Shown one piece after another: positions 1 to 6,728 of a stretch of 12,448 nt of DNA. A program made the position numbers and the translations under genes. The DNA is taken from assembly GCA_038522635.1 (NCBI GenBank), contig JBCBJZ010000112.1:1-12448 (forward strand), written 5' to 3'. The notes below the pieces were generated by a model. It was not told where the DNA came from. It ran no database searches and was given only the letters and a program-made list of their open reading frames with translations. Within the stretch, counting starts at the first letter, position 1. Each line of letters begins with the position of its first letter. This DNA comes from JBCBJZ01 sp038522635 (GTDB taxonomy: Bacteria; Pseudomonadota; Alphaproteobacteria; Rhizobiales; Hyphomicrobiaceae).

Positions 1-1377
1 AGCTTCCGTCGCCGTCGTCACGGCCGTGGGCACGGCGAGGCCGTCCTCGCGCCACAGCCTCAGCCCATCGAGCATCCAATTGAGGATGCCCGACGCCTCC
101 TCAAGAAGCGCATCTTCGAGCGCCACACCGCCGCGCTTGGCGGCCGCTTCCGCAATCTCGTCCTTTGAGAAGATACGGCCAAAGGGCACCACCAGAATGC
201 GCCGCTTGATGCCGTGGTCCTTACCCACGATCACGGGACGCACGTTGACGCTCATCGTGAGCTTGGCACGTGGGCGAAATTCGAAAAAGTCGCGATGCAG
301 CTTGCGGGCGACCATCAGCTCGCCACCGGTAAATTGCTTGATCGTGCTCTCACTCAGCCGCGATCCCGGCTCCGGCTCCGACGTACGCACCATGCGCGCG
401 CCAGCAAGCCGCGCGATGTCCGGCGATGGCCCAGAACCCGACTTGCGGTCGTTGTGCAGAAAGGTTTCGACCGGCGTCGTGGTCGCGTAGTCACCAAGCA
501 TGGCCGCGACCACATTCATGAGAACCGATTTGCCGTTCGAGCCCTGCCCCTCAAAGACAACGCAGCGCTGCTCAGCGATCGAGCCGGTCAGGCAATAGCC
601 CAGCCAGCGCTGCACCATCACCTGGATCTCCGGCTGCCCCGGGAAAATCTCAGCGATAAAAGTCTGCCACCGCGGGCACCCGGCCTCAGGATCATAGCGG
701 ACGGTGGCGCACTTGGTCGCCCGGTCAGACCGCTGCGGTGGATAGAGCCCGATCCGATCGCCCTGCATGCGCAGCGTGCCATTCGCGACATTGATCGACC
801 ACGGATCGACGTCAAATTCGTCGTGCCGCCGCCTCAAGTACGGCGCGGCCGTTGCGAGCATGCTATCCGCGCGCCCGCGGTTGCCGGACTGCAAGGCAAA
901 ATCTTTGACGTCCGCCACGGCCGCCACGTGCCGCTTGCGGCGCCGATCCCACTGCTCCCACACACCCCACGCCTTGACGTCGTCCAGGCTGGTGCACTGC
1001 CGCTTCGGGATCGCAGGCCTTTCCGGCTCCGGGTCATTAAATCCCGGCAGCGCCTCAGCCTCATCGAAGATGGCTTCCGCCGTCTCATGGGCCTTAATCA
1101 GCGCGCGCGCATCACCGTCATCGAAGCGCCAGCGCGCACCATCCCATGCGCCCCAGCCCCACTCTTCGACGTGCACCAGGTCAAGCCCTTGCCGCGCGAT
1201 CAACCGCCGCGCGTTGCCGGTATCATTCAGCAGCTCGCGTGCCAGCAGCCCGTTGTCAGGCGCGCTCGGCCGCTCTTCGGCCCGCGCGAACGCATCAGCC
1301 ACCGCATCATAGGCGTCCGCCGTCCAATCATCATCGACACCGGACTCACGCCCGGCGCCGGAAGCACCAGCCCCCAT
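1..1377 (-). CDS. P4/D5-family phage replication helicase (primase-helicase C-terminal type), 3' end cut by window
   Basis: This is the N-terminal 459 residues of a superfamily 3-type replicative helicase of the phage/plasmid 'primase, P4 family' group; the C-terminus lies beyond the window. Walker A is GQGSNGKS at residues 277-284. It is followed by the family's Asp-Ile-Ala-Arg-Leu segment, TSEPEPG near residue 332, a KQFTGGE-type segment, and the sensor-like MSVNVRP around Asn378. The roughly 200 residues before Walker A fit the D5_N region. No TOPRIM or zinc primase domain is seen here; those functions are in the separate primase at 7900-9051, so the usual single P4-type protein appears split. 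The ATG at 1377 is chosen because GGGAGAG lies just upstream and no domain sequence precedes it. It should unwind DNA as a hexamer at the phage origin. The family assignment is secure; the full length is unknown. Confidence 0.9.
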   Translation of the reverse strand, partial: MGAGASGAGRESGVDDDWTADAYDAVADAFARAEERPSAPDNGLLARELLNDTGNARRLIARQGLDLVHVEEWGWGAWDGARWRFDDGDARALIKAHETAEAIFDEAEALPGFNDPEPERPAIPKRQCTSLDDVKAWGVWEQWDRRRKRHVAAVADVKDFALQSGNRGRADSMLATAAPYLRRRHDEFDVDPWSINVANGTLRMQGDRIGLYPPQRSDRATKCATVRYDPEAGCPRWQTFIAEIFPGQPEIQVMVQRWLGYCLTGSIAEQRCVVFEGQGSNGKSVLMNVVAAMLGDYATTTPVETFLHNDRKSGSGPSPDIARLAGARMVRTSEPEPGSRLSESTIKQFTGGELMVARKLHRDFFEFRPRAKLTMSVNVRPVIVGKDHGIKRRILVVPFGRIFSKDEIAEAAAKRGGVALEDALLEEASGILNWMLDGLRLWREDGLAVPTAVTTATEA

Positions 1378-1557
1378 CTCACTCTCCCGCCATGTCCTAT
1401 TGAATTTGCCGCGGGATGAGCGTATCTGTCAGTTGCCACAACCAACGATGCCGTCGCCCGCCGCGCCGGCACGCACACACAGCAGCCTACCGCGACAGCG
1501 GTGGGCTGTTTTTCATTTGAGGGCGCACGCCCATCCGTCCGACCGCGCCCGTCGCTC
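1378..1557. other. 180-bp non-coding gap in the leftward operon
   Basis: This is the longest gap within the leftward gene set, which is otherwise joined by overlaps. No convincing small gene is seen on either strand. It contains a strong hairpin with a T-run on the plus strand (1481-1513) and a short GTTGCCACAAC repeat near 1430-1441. It may hold a promoter for the P4-type helicase or a replication origin, but no clear -35/-10 pair or iteron series is visible. Confidence 0.5.
1481..1513 (+). terminator. Intrinsic terminator reading rightwards, antisense to the surrounding operon
   Basis: CAGCCTACCGC (1483-1493), a GACA loop (1494-1497) and GCGGTGGGCTG (1498-1508) form an 11-bp stem with one internal U-G wobble. 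The run TTTTT follows at 1509-1513. Two further pairs (A1481-T1510, G1482-T1509) can extend the stem. The T-run exists only on the plus strand; on the minus strand the same hairpin is followed by TGTGTGTGCG, so it should not terminate the leftward operon. No plus-strand gene upstream explains it. Confidence 0.75.
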
Positions 1558-2334
1558 TCAGGTGTCAGATGCCTCAGACACCACCACCGGACCCTCGCCA
1601 GAAGAGGACAGCATCCCCGATTCAACTGAGCCCGTAACGATGGCCCGGCCAAGCGCCTCCATCATTCGTGGCGGATTGCTGTCACCGAGCGCCCCGATCA
1701 ACTCTCTTCGCCACCTGCTTTTGGCGCCACGGTCCAGCTCGCCGGCAGCCCGAGCATCCACAGCGCCAGCCGCGAGCTGATCGGGGCACCAATCACCTCG
1801 GGCAATGGCTGACCGCGCGACTTGGTCAATCGCGGATGGCAGCGCTTCCCAGGCGCCCTGAAGTCCCGACAGACAAGTGCTGGCAACCAGGAACACCCGC
1901 CGGCGAAGATAAGGCGCACCAACGTCGCTAGCTGAGAACTCGAAACGGCCGACGTGGAAGCCATCTTCAGCGAGATCGCGAGACACCGCGGCCTCCCACT
2001 GCGCATGTCCGGGTGGCTGCTCCACAACAACCCATTTTCGGCCGGAACAGATCCGCCGCATGGCCGGCCAGAGGCTTTGCCCACTGCGACGTCCATGAAT
2101 AGCGGAAGCAACGCTTGTGTTCTGGCAAGGCGGTCCGCCGACGATGATATCGGTGTGTGGCGGGAAGTAGGTCCAGGCGTCGTCATGGATCATCTCCGCA
2201 GCAGGAAACGTCTTTGCAATCTCAGCCCGTCGCCACGGATTGATCTCGCAGAAGGCGCGCGTCTCAATGCCGGCATTGGCGAGCCCGACCGCATGCAAGC
2301 CAATGCACGAGAAGACGCACGATGCGGTCATCAT
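1558..2334 (-). CDS. Short DNA C5-cytosine methyltransferase
   Basis: This 258-residue protein should transfer a methyl group from S-adenosylmethionine to C5 of cytosine in DNA. Visible C5-MTase motifs are: a motif I variant VFSCIGLHAVGL (7-18), where the usual first Gly of FxGxG is Cys; motif IV GGPPCQNTS (66-74) with nucleophile Cys70; a motif VI variant VVVEQPPG (102-109), in which ENV has become EQP; motif VIII-like APYLRRRVFLVA (140-151); and motif X-like GDSNPPRMMEALGRAI (217-232). Only about 65 residues separate motifs VIII and X, so the target-recognition domain is very small. The ATG at 2334 is chosen because GGGAGGTGG lies just upstream, directly after the previous gene's stop; the open frame extends to 2475 but that stretch overlaps the preceding gene. 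No restriction endonuclease is adjacent, so it is probably a solitary phage methyltransferase that protects or marks phage DNA. The specificity cannot be read. Confidence 0.85.
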   Translation of the reverse strand: MMTASCVFSCIGLHAVGLANAGIETRAFCEINPWRRAEIAKTFPAAEMIHDDAWTYFPPHTDIIVGGPPCQNTSVASAIHGRRSGQSLWPAMRRICSGRKWVVVEQPPGHAQWEAAVSRDLAEDGFHVGRFEFSASDVGAPYLRRRVFLVASTCLSGLQGAWEALPSAIDQVARSAIARGDWCPDQLAAGAVDARAAGELDRGAKSRWRRELIGALGDSNPPRMMEALGRAIVTGSVESGMLSSSGEGPVVVSEASDT

Positions 2335-2348
2335 GCCTGCCACCTCCC

Positions 2349-2585
2349 TCACTTCACCACCCGCAACACCGGCGTGCCGCGCACCGGTGGTGGCGATTGT
2401 TCGCGCGCCTCCATCATATGACGAAACGCAGCGCCAGCAGCGCGCGTGGAGCGGATCGAGATGGCACGCATCCATTGCAACACCGCTTCCTCATCGCCCC
2501 GATCCATCGCGCTGGACATCTTGAAGGCCATCATCGCGACTTGCAGCACATGCTCACGGGTGGTCGGCTCGTTGTTCTTGATCAT
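2349..2585 (-). CDS. Hypothetical 78-aa protein
   Basis: I do not recognise this protein. It is 78 residues, with an alpha-helical, methionine-rich middle (around 15-60, containing AMMAFKMSSAMD and MRAISIRSTR) and a basic, proline-containing end. There is no signal peptide, membrane segment or metal motif. Its ATG overlaps the TGA of the preceding gene as ATGA, and its own stop is followed immediately by the Shine-Dalgarno sequence of the C5 methyltransferase. It is therefore translated in series between the two methyltransferase genes. It could be a small accessory or anti-host protein, but nothing in the sequence settles this. Confidence 0.65.
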   Translation of the reverse strand: MIKNNEPTTREHVLQVAMMAFKMSSAMDRGDEEAVLQWMRAISIRSTRAAGAAFRHMMEAREQSPPPVRGTPVLRVVK

Positions 2586-2923
2586 GCTGAAACATCTTCC
2601 GCAGCGGCCGCGATCGCCTCGTTCTCCGACGCAAACTCGCGGATCTCAGTCTCTTCGGCATCACCGTCTTCGTCACGCTCGACGACAACATGAGCCACCC
2701 ACCGTTTGGGTAAATCGGCAGCACGCCGAATGCAGGTCACCTCACCGGGATCAATCCAGTCAGCCAGATCCCAAAGATCGAGACTCAACTCAGGATCATC
2801 GTCCAGCCAGATGAGGTCAGCGGGCGCAGCCTGCCAAGCCGCCCCCACAATCGCCTCAACGTCAGACCGCGCCACATGCGGCGCCGCTGCGGCCGCAGCA
2901 TCAATCATCGCTTTACGGCTCAT
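2582..2923 (-). CDS. Hypothetical acidic 113-aa protein
   Basis: This 113-residue protein has no recognised family. It starts with a short Ala-rich helix (about 5-30), then a strongly acidic stretch (LDDDPELSLDLWDLADWIDP, about 40-59) and a second acidic region (ERDEDGDAEETE, about 82-93), ending in an Ala-rich helix. The overall charge is very negative. It overlaps the methyltransferase upstream and the 78-aa gene downstream by 4 nt each (ATGA), so all three are coupled. Small acidic phage proteins of this kind are sometimes DNA mimics or inhibitors, but that is only a suggestion from composition. Confidence 0.7.
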   Translation of the reverse strand: MSRKAMIDAAAAAAPHVARSDVEAIVGAAWQAAPADLIWLDDDPELSLDLWDLADWIDPGEVTCIRRAADLPKRWVAHVVVERDEDGDAEETEIREFASENEAIAAAAEDVSA

Positions 2924-3852
2924 GCCAGCACCTCATCAACGGCCGCGCCCGCATCATCCGATGATGCGCCGCCACACGACGTGAACAGATCGCCCACGTC
3001 GAGATCGGCTTCAGCCGCAGCCACGTTCTTCACGGCCTGCTCGAAATAGCTTCCCTTCAGCTCACATCCCACCGCGCGGCGCGACAGCTTGACGGCGCTC
3101 ACAGCCTCCGAGCCGATGCCCAGAAAAGGCGTCAGCACCGTATCGCCAGGGTTGCTCCACAGCGTCACCGCCCGCTCGATCAGATCGAGCTGCAAGGGGC
3201 AAAGATGCCGCTCATCCTTATCCTCGCGCGCCGCGCGCACATTCAGAACGTTGCCCTGACGGATATCCATCCAGACGGGTGAGGCCCATTGCTGCCAGCG
3301 ATCCACCGGGAAATCATCAGGCTTCTGACAGATCGGCTCAGCGTTATCGCCCGGCTTGCGGAAAACCATCAGATAATCGGCGAGCCCCATCCGGCTCATC
3401 GCGCTGTCTTTCTGGACCTGCTTATAAAGCAGCCCTAGCGCCTTGGTCCGCTGCATCTCGACCACCGGATCACGCCAGACGGTGACGCGGCAGTGCGTGA
3501 TAAAGCCAGCGTCATCATGCAGCTTGCCGATCAGATCGGAAAACCGCTTGACGCCGATCACACCATCGCGGCCCTTGCGCGTCGGCAGATCCGTGCAGTG
3601 CACCGCCACCAGCCGGCCGGGCGCCATGACGCGGAACAGCTCACGCACCATATGGCCGTACTGCTCGGCGAACTGCTGATCGTCGGCGACGTTGCCCATG
3701 TCCGCGATGCTGTCTGAGTAGACGAACAGGTCACCGAAAGGTGGCGAGTAGATCGAGAACCCGCAACTATCATCCGGCATGCCGGCCAGAACATGGACGC
3801 AGTCGCCGTGATAGAGCGCCGCGTGCGGCGTGATCACCTGATCATAGACCAT
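2920..3852 (-). CDS. DNA N4/N6 methyltransferase (beta-class motif order)
   Basis: This 310-residue amino-methyltransferase acts on adenine N6 or cytosine N4 of DNA. The catalytic motif IV, SPPF, is at 36-39 near the N-terminus. The SAM-binding motif I, PFLGIGSEA, is at 242-250 and is followed by VGCELKGSYFEQA. Catalytic-before-SAM order marks the beta class. The segment between (about 60-190) holds the target-recognition part. SPP-type motifs occur in both N4-C and N6-A enzymes, so the base is not settled. The start ATG at 3852 follows AGGGAG with normal spacing; the 3' end overlaps the next gene by 4 nt. It lies just downstream of the SNF2-type helicase and upstream of the C5 methyltransferase. 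No restriction nuclease is nearby, which suggests a role in protecting phage DNA or timing replication. Confidence 0.9.
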   Translation of the reverse strand: MVYDQVITPHAALYHGDCVHVLAGMPDDSCGFSIYSPPFGDLFVYSDSIADMGNVADDQQFAEQYGHMVRELFRVMAPGRLVAVHCTDLPTRKGRDGVIGVKRFSDLIGKLHDDAGFITHCRVTVWRDPVVEMQRTKALGLLYKQVQKDSAMSRMGLADYLMVFRKPGDNAEPICQKPDDFPVDRWQQWASPVWMDIRQGNVLNVRAAREDKDERHLCPLQLDLIERAVTLWSNPGDTVLTPFLGIGSEAVSAVKLSRRAVGCELKGSYFEQAVKNVAAAEADLDVGDLFTSCGGASSDDAGAAVDEVLA

Positions 3853-3893
3853 GCATTAAAACTCCCTGCTTTCGCTGCTCCCAAGATGCGACA

Positions 3894-5297
3894 TCAGTCC
3901 AGCCATGCCGGCACCTCCATCGCCTGCGCCGCGTCATAGGCGCGATGGCGATCCACGGCGCCGCTCGCGTGGCGCATCGCAGCGCGCATCGCGCCCTTCA
4001 TCGCGTCGTGGTCGCCGGCCTTGCGCTGCACGGTCGCAAAAATCGGTCGCTCGGTATCAGCCATCGCCACATGGACGTGGACGCGGCGCTTCTGCCCGAA
4101 CCGCCAACAGCGTCGCACCGCCTGGTAATAAGCTTCATAGCTGTGGCTCACGCCGGCAAACGCCATGCGCGCGCAGTGCTGCCAATTGAGCCCGAAGCCG
4201 GCGATCGACGCCTTCGTGATCAGCACGCGCGCGCGGCCTTCCGAAAACGCCGCAAGCCTGTCCTCTTTTTTGTCCGCTTGCATGGAGCCACGGACCTCGA
4301 CGGCAGCCGGCAAAAACAGCTTGAGCGCGTCCGCTTCCGCGTCCGTTTCGACCCACACCACCCAGGGCTCGTCCGGCTCCGCGCAAACCGCCTGAGCCAC
4401 CGACTCAGCCCGTGCAGCGAGCGTCAGCCGCTTTTCTTTGTGTCGACCCGTGGCGCTCATGTCCGGCATACGGAAGAGCAGCGCTTGCCCCGCGTCATCA
4501 CCAGCGTCCACAGTCCGATCGGCATCCACCACATGGATGTGCTCGATCAGCTCCGGCAGGTCATAGCCCTCGTCATCGAAGCCGATGTCCGATGGCATCG
4601 ACACGCATCGCGACCAGCTCGCCACCCACGCCCAGAACGCCTCGGCCGCATGGCCCTTCAGCCGCCACTTCTGGCTGGCCATCGACGTGTCATTGATGAA
4701 CCACCGCGACAGCATCTCGCGGCTGGCCATCACGCCCAAAAATTCCGCGTGGTTGCCCAGCTCCATGTGGTCGTTAGGGGCCGGCGTTGCGGTCGAGGCC
4801 AGCCGATAGGGCATGTCGCGAAAGGTCTCGATCAGGCGCGTACGAACCTTGCCGGCGAAGCTCTTCAGGATCGAGCTTTCATCGAGCGCGACACCACCAA
4901 ACTGCGAAAGGTCCCAGGCGCCCAGCCGCTCATAATTGGTGATCACGATCGGGGGCAGCGCCCCGATCGGTGGCTCACGCAAATAGGCCGCATCGATCCC
5001 GAATCTCCGCGCCTCGCCCGCATGCTGCGGCCCCACCGCAAGCGGCGCCAGCATCAGCACCGGCTTGCCGGACTTGCGATGCACCACCCGCGACCACTCA
5101 AGCGCGATCAGCGTTTTGCCGAGCCCCGTATCCAGGAATGACGCCCCGCAGCCCGCCCCCAGCAAAAACCGCGTCACGGCCTCCTGGTGCGGGCGCATCG
5201 ATGCATTGAGATCCACATCATCAAGCGACATCCCGCGGGGCGTGAAGGCGCACCGCTTGGCATCCAAAAGCGATGCGTACGCGCTCAGATCTACCAT
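3894..5297 (-). CDS. SNF2-type superfamily 2 helicase/ATPase
   Basis: This 467-residue protein has the full SF2/SNF2 motif set: a Q-motif-like MRPHQ (34-38), Walker A DTGLGKT (56-62), motif Ia LAPL (83-86), motif II LDESS (138-142, a DESS form of DEAH), motif III ASTATP (167-172), motif V-like AGFGLNW (366-372), and motif VI QAVRRCWRFGQKR (392-404) with its arginine finger. It lacks extra N- or C-terminal nuclease domains, so it is a minimal two-lobe ATPase moving on duplex DNA. Its ATG overlaps the stop of the coiled-coil gene by 7 nt, and a methyltransferase gene follows after 41 bp. The position in a replication operon suggests a role in phage DNA replication or in clearing proteins from DNA rather than in a defence island. 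The enzymatic class is clear; the biological role is inferred. Confidence 0.92.
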   Translation of the reverse strand: MVDLSAYASLLDAKRCAFTPRGMSLDDVDLNASMRPHQEAVTRFLLGAGCGASFLDTGLGKTLIALEWSRVVHRKSGKPVLMLAPLAVGPQHAGEARRFGIDAAYLREPPIGALPPIVITNYERLGAWDLSQFGGVALDESSILKSFAGKVRTRLIETFRDMPYRLASTATPAPNDHMELGNHAEFLGVMASREMLSRWFINDTSMASQKWRLKGHAAEAFWAWVASWSRCVSMPSDIGFDDEGYDLPELIEHIHVVDADRTVDAGDDAGQALLFRMPDMSATGRHKEKRLTLAARAESVAQAVCAEPDEPWVVWVETDAEADALKLFLPAAVEVRGSMQADKKEDRLAAFSEGRARVLITKASIAGFGLNWQHCARMAFAGVSHSYEAYYQAVRRCWRFGQKRRVHVHVAMADTERPIFATVQRKAGDHDAMKGAMRAAMRHASGAVDRHRAYDAAQAMEVPAWLD

Positions 5298-5602
5298 CCG
5301 CCGCGCGCGGCCCAGCCGCTATCGAGGTGAGACAGCACCACCTCAAGCTCGCCCACAGCCCCATCTGCGTCGCCGCCCCGGATCATGCGCCGCACGCGCA
5401 CCAGGCGATCAACGTGCTCATCGCACTCCTTGACCTTGGTCTCAGCGTCCCGAAGAAGATCTTCCAAATCCGCCACCTCGTCTTCGAGATCGCCAATCGT
5501 GTCGCGCAGTTGCATGACCGTATCGAGCAGGCGCGCCTTCTCATCACGGTCGTCCGCCTTCGCGCCACTGCCTCCAGGCGCCACAACCCCATGAAAGCTC
5601 AT
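5291..5602 (-). CDS. Small coiled-coil protein
   Basis: This is a 103-residue protein of unknown family. Residues about 18-62 form a long heptad-like helix rich in Leu, Asp, Glu and Arg (for example LRDTIGDLEDEVADLEDLLR), strongly suggesting a coiled coil and oligomerisation. A second helical segment follows (about 75-95), then a Gly/Trp-ending tail. The ATG at 5602 follows AAAGGAAATGACGA as ribosome site, 4 nt after the clamp gene's stop, and the 3' end overlaps the SNF2 helicase start. Lying between clamp and helicase, it may be a loader or scaffold for them, but this is inferred only from position. Confidence 0.75.
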   Translation of the reverse strand: MSFHGVVAPGGSGAKADDRDEKARLLDTVMQLRDTIGDLEDEVADLEDLLRDAETKVKECDEHVDRLVRVRRMIRGGDADGAVGELEVVLSHLDSGWAARGGW

Positions 5603-5606
5603 TTCG

Positions 5607-6728
5607 TCATTTCCTTTGCGGCATGATCAGATGGAGGACGTCGGGCATCTCCGACGCCGTGAAAACGACCGGCCCATTGCCGTCGGTCACCTGGATGTCG
5701 AGATCGATGTCGCTCGGCCAGAGCTTGAGCATCTCGGCAAAGTATTTGACGTTGAGCCGGAACGACGCTGTCAGGTCGTGCACGGCCGCGTCGACGGCCT
5801 CTTTGCCGGTGTCGAATTGTGCAAGGCCGGCATCCATTTCGACCGCGCCGTTGCTGGCTTGCAGGCCAATCGACGGCGCCTTGACATCCGTGCCCGTGTA
5901 GAGCACCGCCGCGCGCTCCAGCGCGTCGCTCAACGCGCGCGGCTTGATCGTGATGTGCGGCCCTGACAAATCCGGGATCACCCGCTCATAAGGCGGATAA
6001 GACGTATCGATCAGCACCGATGCAAAGCGCAGCCGCGCCACCTCCACCCGGATCTCCGCATCCGTGACGGTGACACGCACATCGCCGTCATCGAGCATCC
6101 CGTGGATCTCGCGCATCGCCATGCCGGGGATGATGGCGCCGGGCATGTCCGCCGCGCCTGCCGGCAGCGCGCATGATTGGCGCGCCAGCCGGTGCCCGTC
6201 ATTCGAGACGATGGCCAAGCGATCATCCTTGACGTGCAGATAGGCGCCCAGCGTAAAAAGCCGCGTGTCATCGCCACTGCTGAGCGCGTAACGCGTCGTC
6301 TCGATCATGCCGCGCAGCACCGCACACGGCATGTCAAACGTCGCACCCTCAGCCGTGCCACGCGGCTTGGGAAAGTCGTCCGCCGGCAGCACGCGCAGCG
6401 CATAGCGCGCCGCGCCGCACACAACCTCAGCGCGCCCCTCACCATCATGCGACACCGTCACCATCTGCGACTTAGGCATCCGCTTGACGATCCCGGCCAG
6501 AATTTCCCCGGGCAGCGCCACGGCGCCGTCCTGCGCCACATCCGCTTCACAGCGCGCCACCGCGTCCATGTCGAGATTGGTGCCGCGCACACAGACCTCG
6601 CCCGACGATGCCGACACATGCACATGATTGAGGATCGGGATCGTCGACCGGGTCGGCACACACCCTTTGACCAGGCCGATCGTCGACGCCAAAGCGCCCG
6701 CGGGCATCGAGAAATCCATAGCGCTCAC
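5607..6728 (-). CDS. dnaN: DNA polymerase III beta subunit-like sliding clamp
   Basis: This 373-residue protein matches DnaN in length and in layout of three similar clamp domains (about 1-120, 121-245, 246-373). Recognisable landmarks are the N-terminal segment ending TRSTIPILNHV (about 26-36), the first-domain end with LPADDFPKP, the second-domain YALSSGDDTRLFTLGAYL, and FASVLIDTSYPPYERVIP in the middle. The C-terminus, HLIMPQRK, resembles the usual MPMR-type ending. It should form a dimeric ring around DNA that tethers polymerase. The start is GTG at 6728, overlapping the TGA of the membrane-protein gene as GTGA; an ATG at 6719 is an alternative. A clamp encoded in a phage operon suggests that the phage supplies its own processivity factor, either to the host polymerase or to one encoded elsewhere. 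Confidence 0.93.
   Translation of the reverse strand: MSAMDFSMPAGALASTIGLVKGCVPTRSTIPILNHVHVSASSGEVCVRGTNLDMDAVARCEADVAQDGAVALPGEILAGIVKRMPKSQMVTVSHDGEGRAEVVCGAARYALRVLPADDFPKPRGTAEGATFDMPCAVLRGMIETTRYALSSGDDTRLFTLGAYLHVKDDRLAIVSNDGHRLARQSCALPAGAADMPGAIIPGMAMREIHGMLDDGDVRVTVTDAEIRVEVARLRFASVLIDTSYPPYERVIPDLSGPHITIKPRALSDALERAAVLYTGTDVKAPSIGLQASNGAVEMDAGLAQFDTGKEAVDAAVHDLTASFRLNVKYFAEMLKLWPSDIDLDIQVTDGNGPVVFTASEMPDVLHLIMPQRK

Noticed and set aside
214..1419. Long open frame of 401 codons on the plus strand
   Set aside because: It is antisense to the P4-type helicase, whose motifs are unmistakable; the plus-strand product is Arg/His/Pro-rich without any domain, as expected of a GC-rich shadow frame.
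2335..2475. 47-codon N-terminal extension of the C5 methyltransferase
   Set aside because: It overlaps the 78-aa gene, contains no family sequence, and a strong GGGAGGTGG site sits directly before the ATG at 2334.
1558..3852. SNF2 helicase plus methyltransferases as a DISARM-like defence system
   Set aside because: DISARM needs a DUF1998 protein and usually a phospholipase D-type protein, neither of which is present; clamp, primase and Cro in the same operon point to phage replication instead.
3945..5141. 398-codon plus-strand frame opposite the SNF2 helicase
   Set aside because: The helicase motifs are all on the minus strand; this frame shows only shadow composition.
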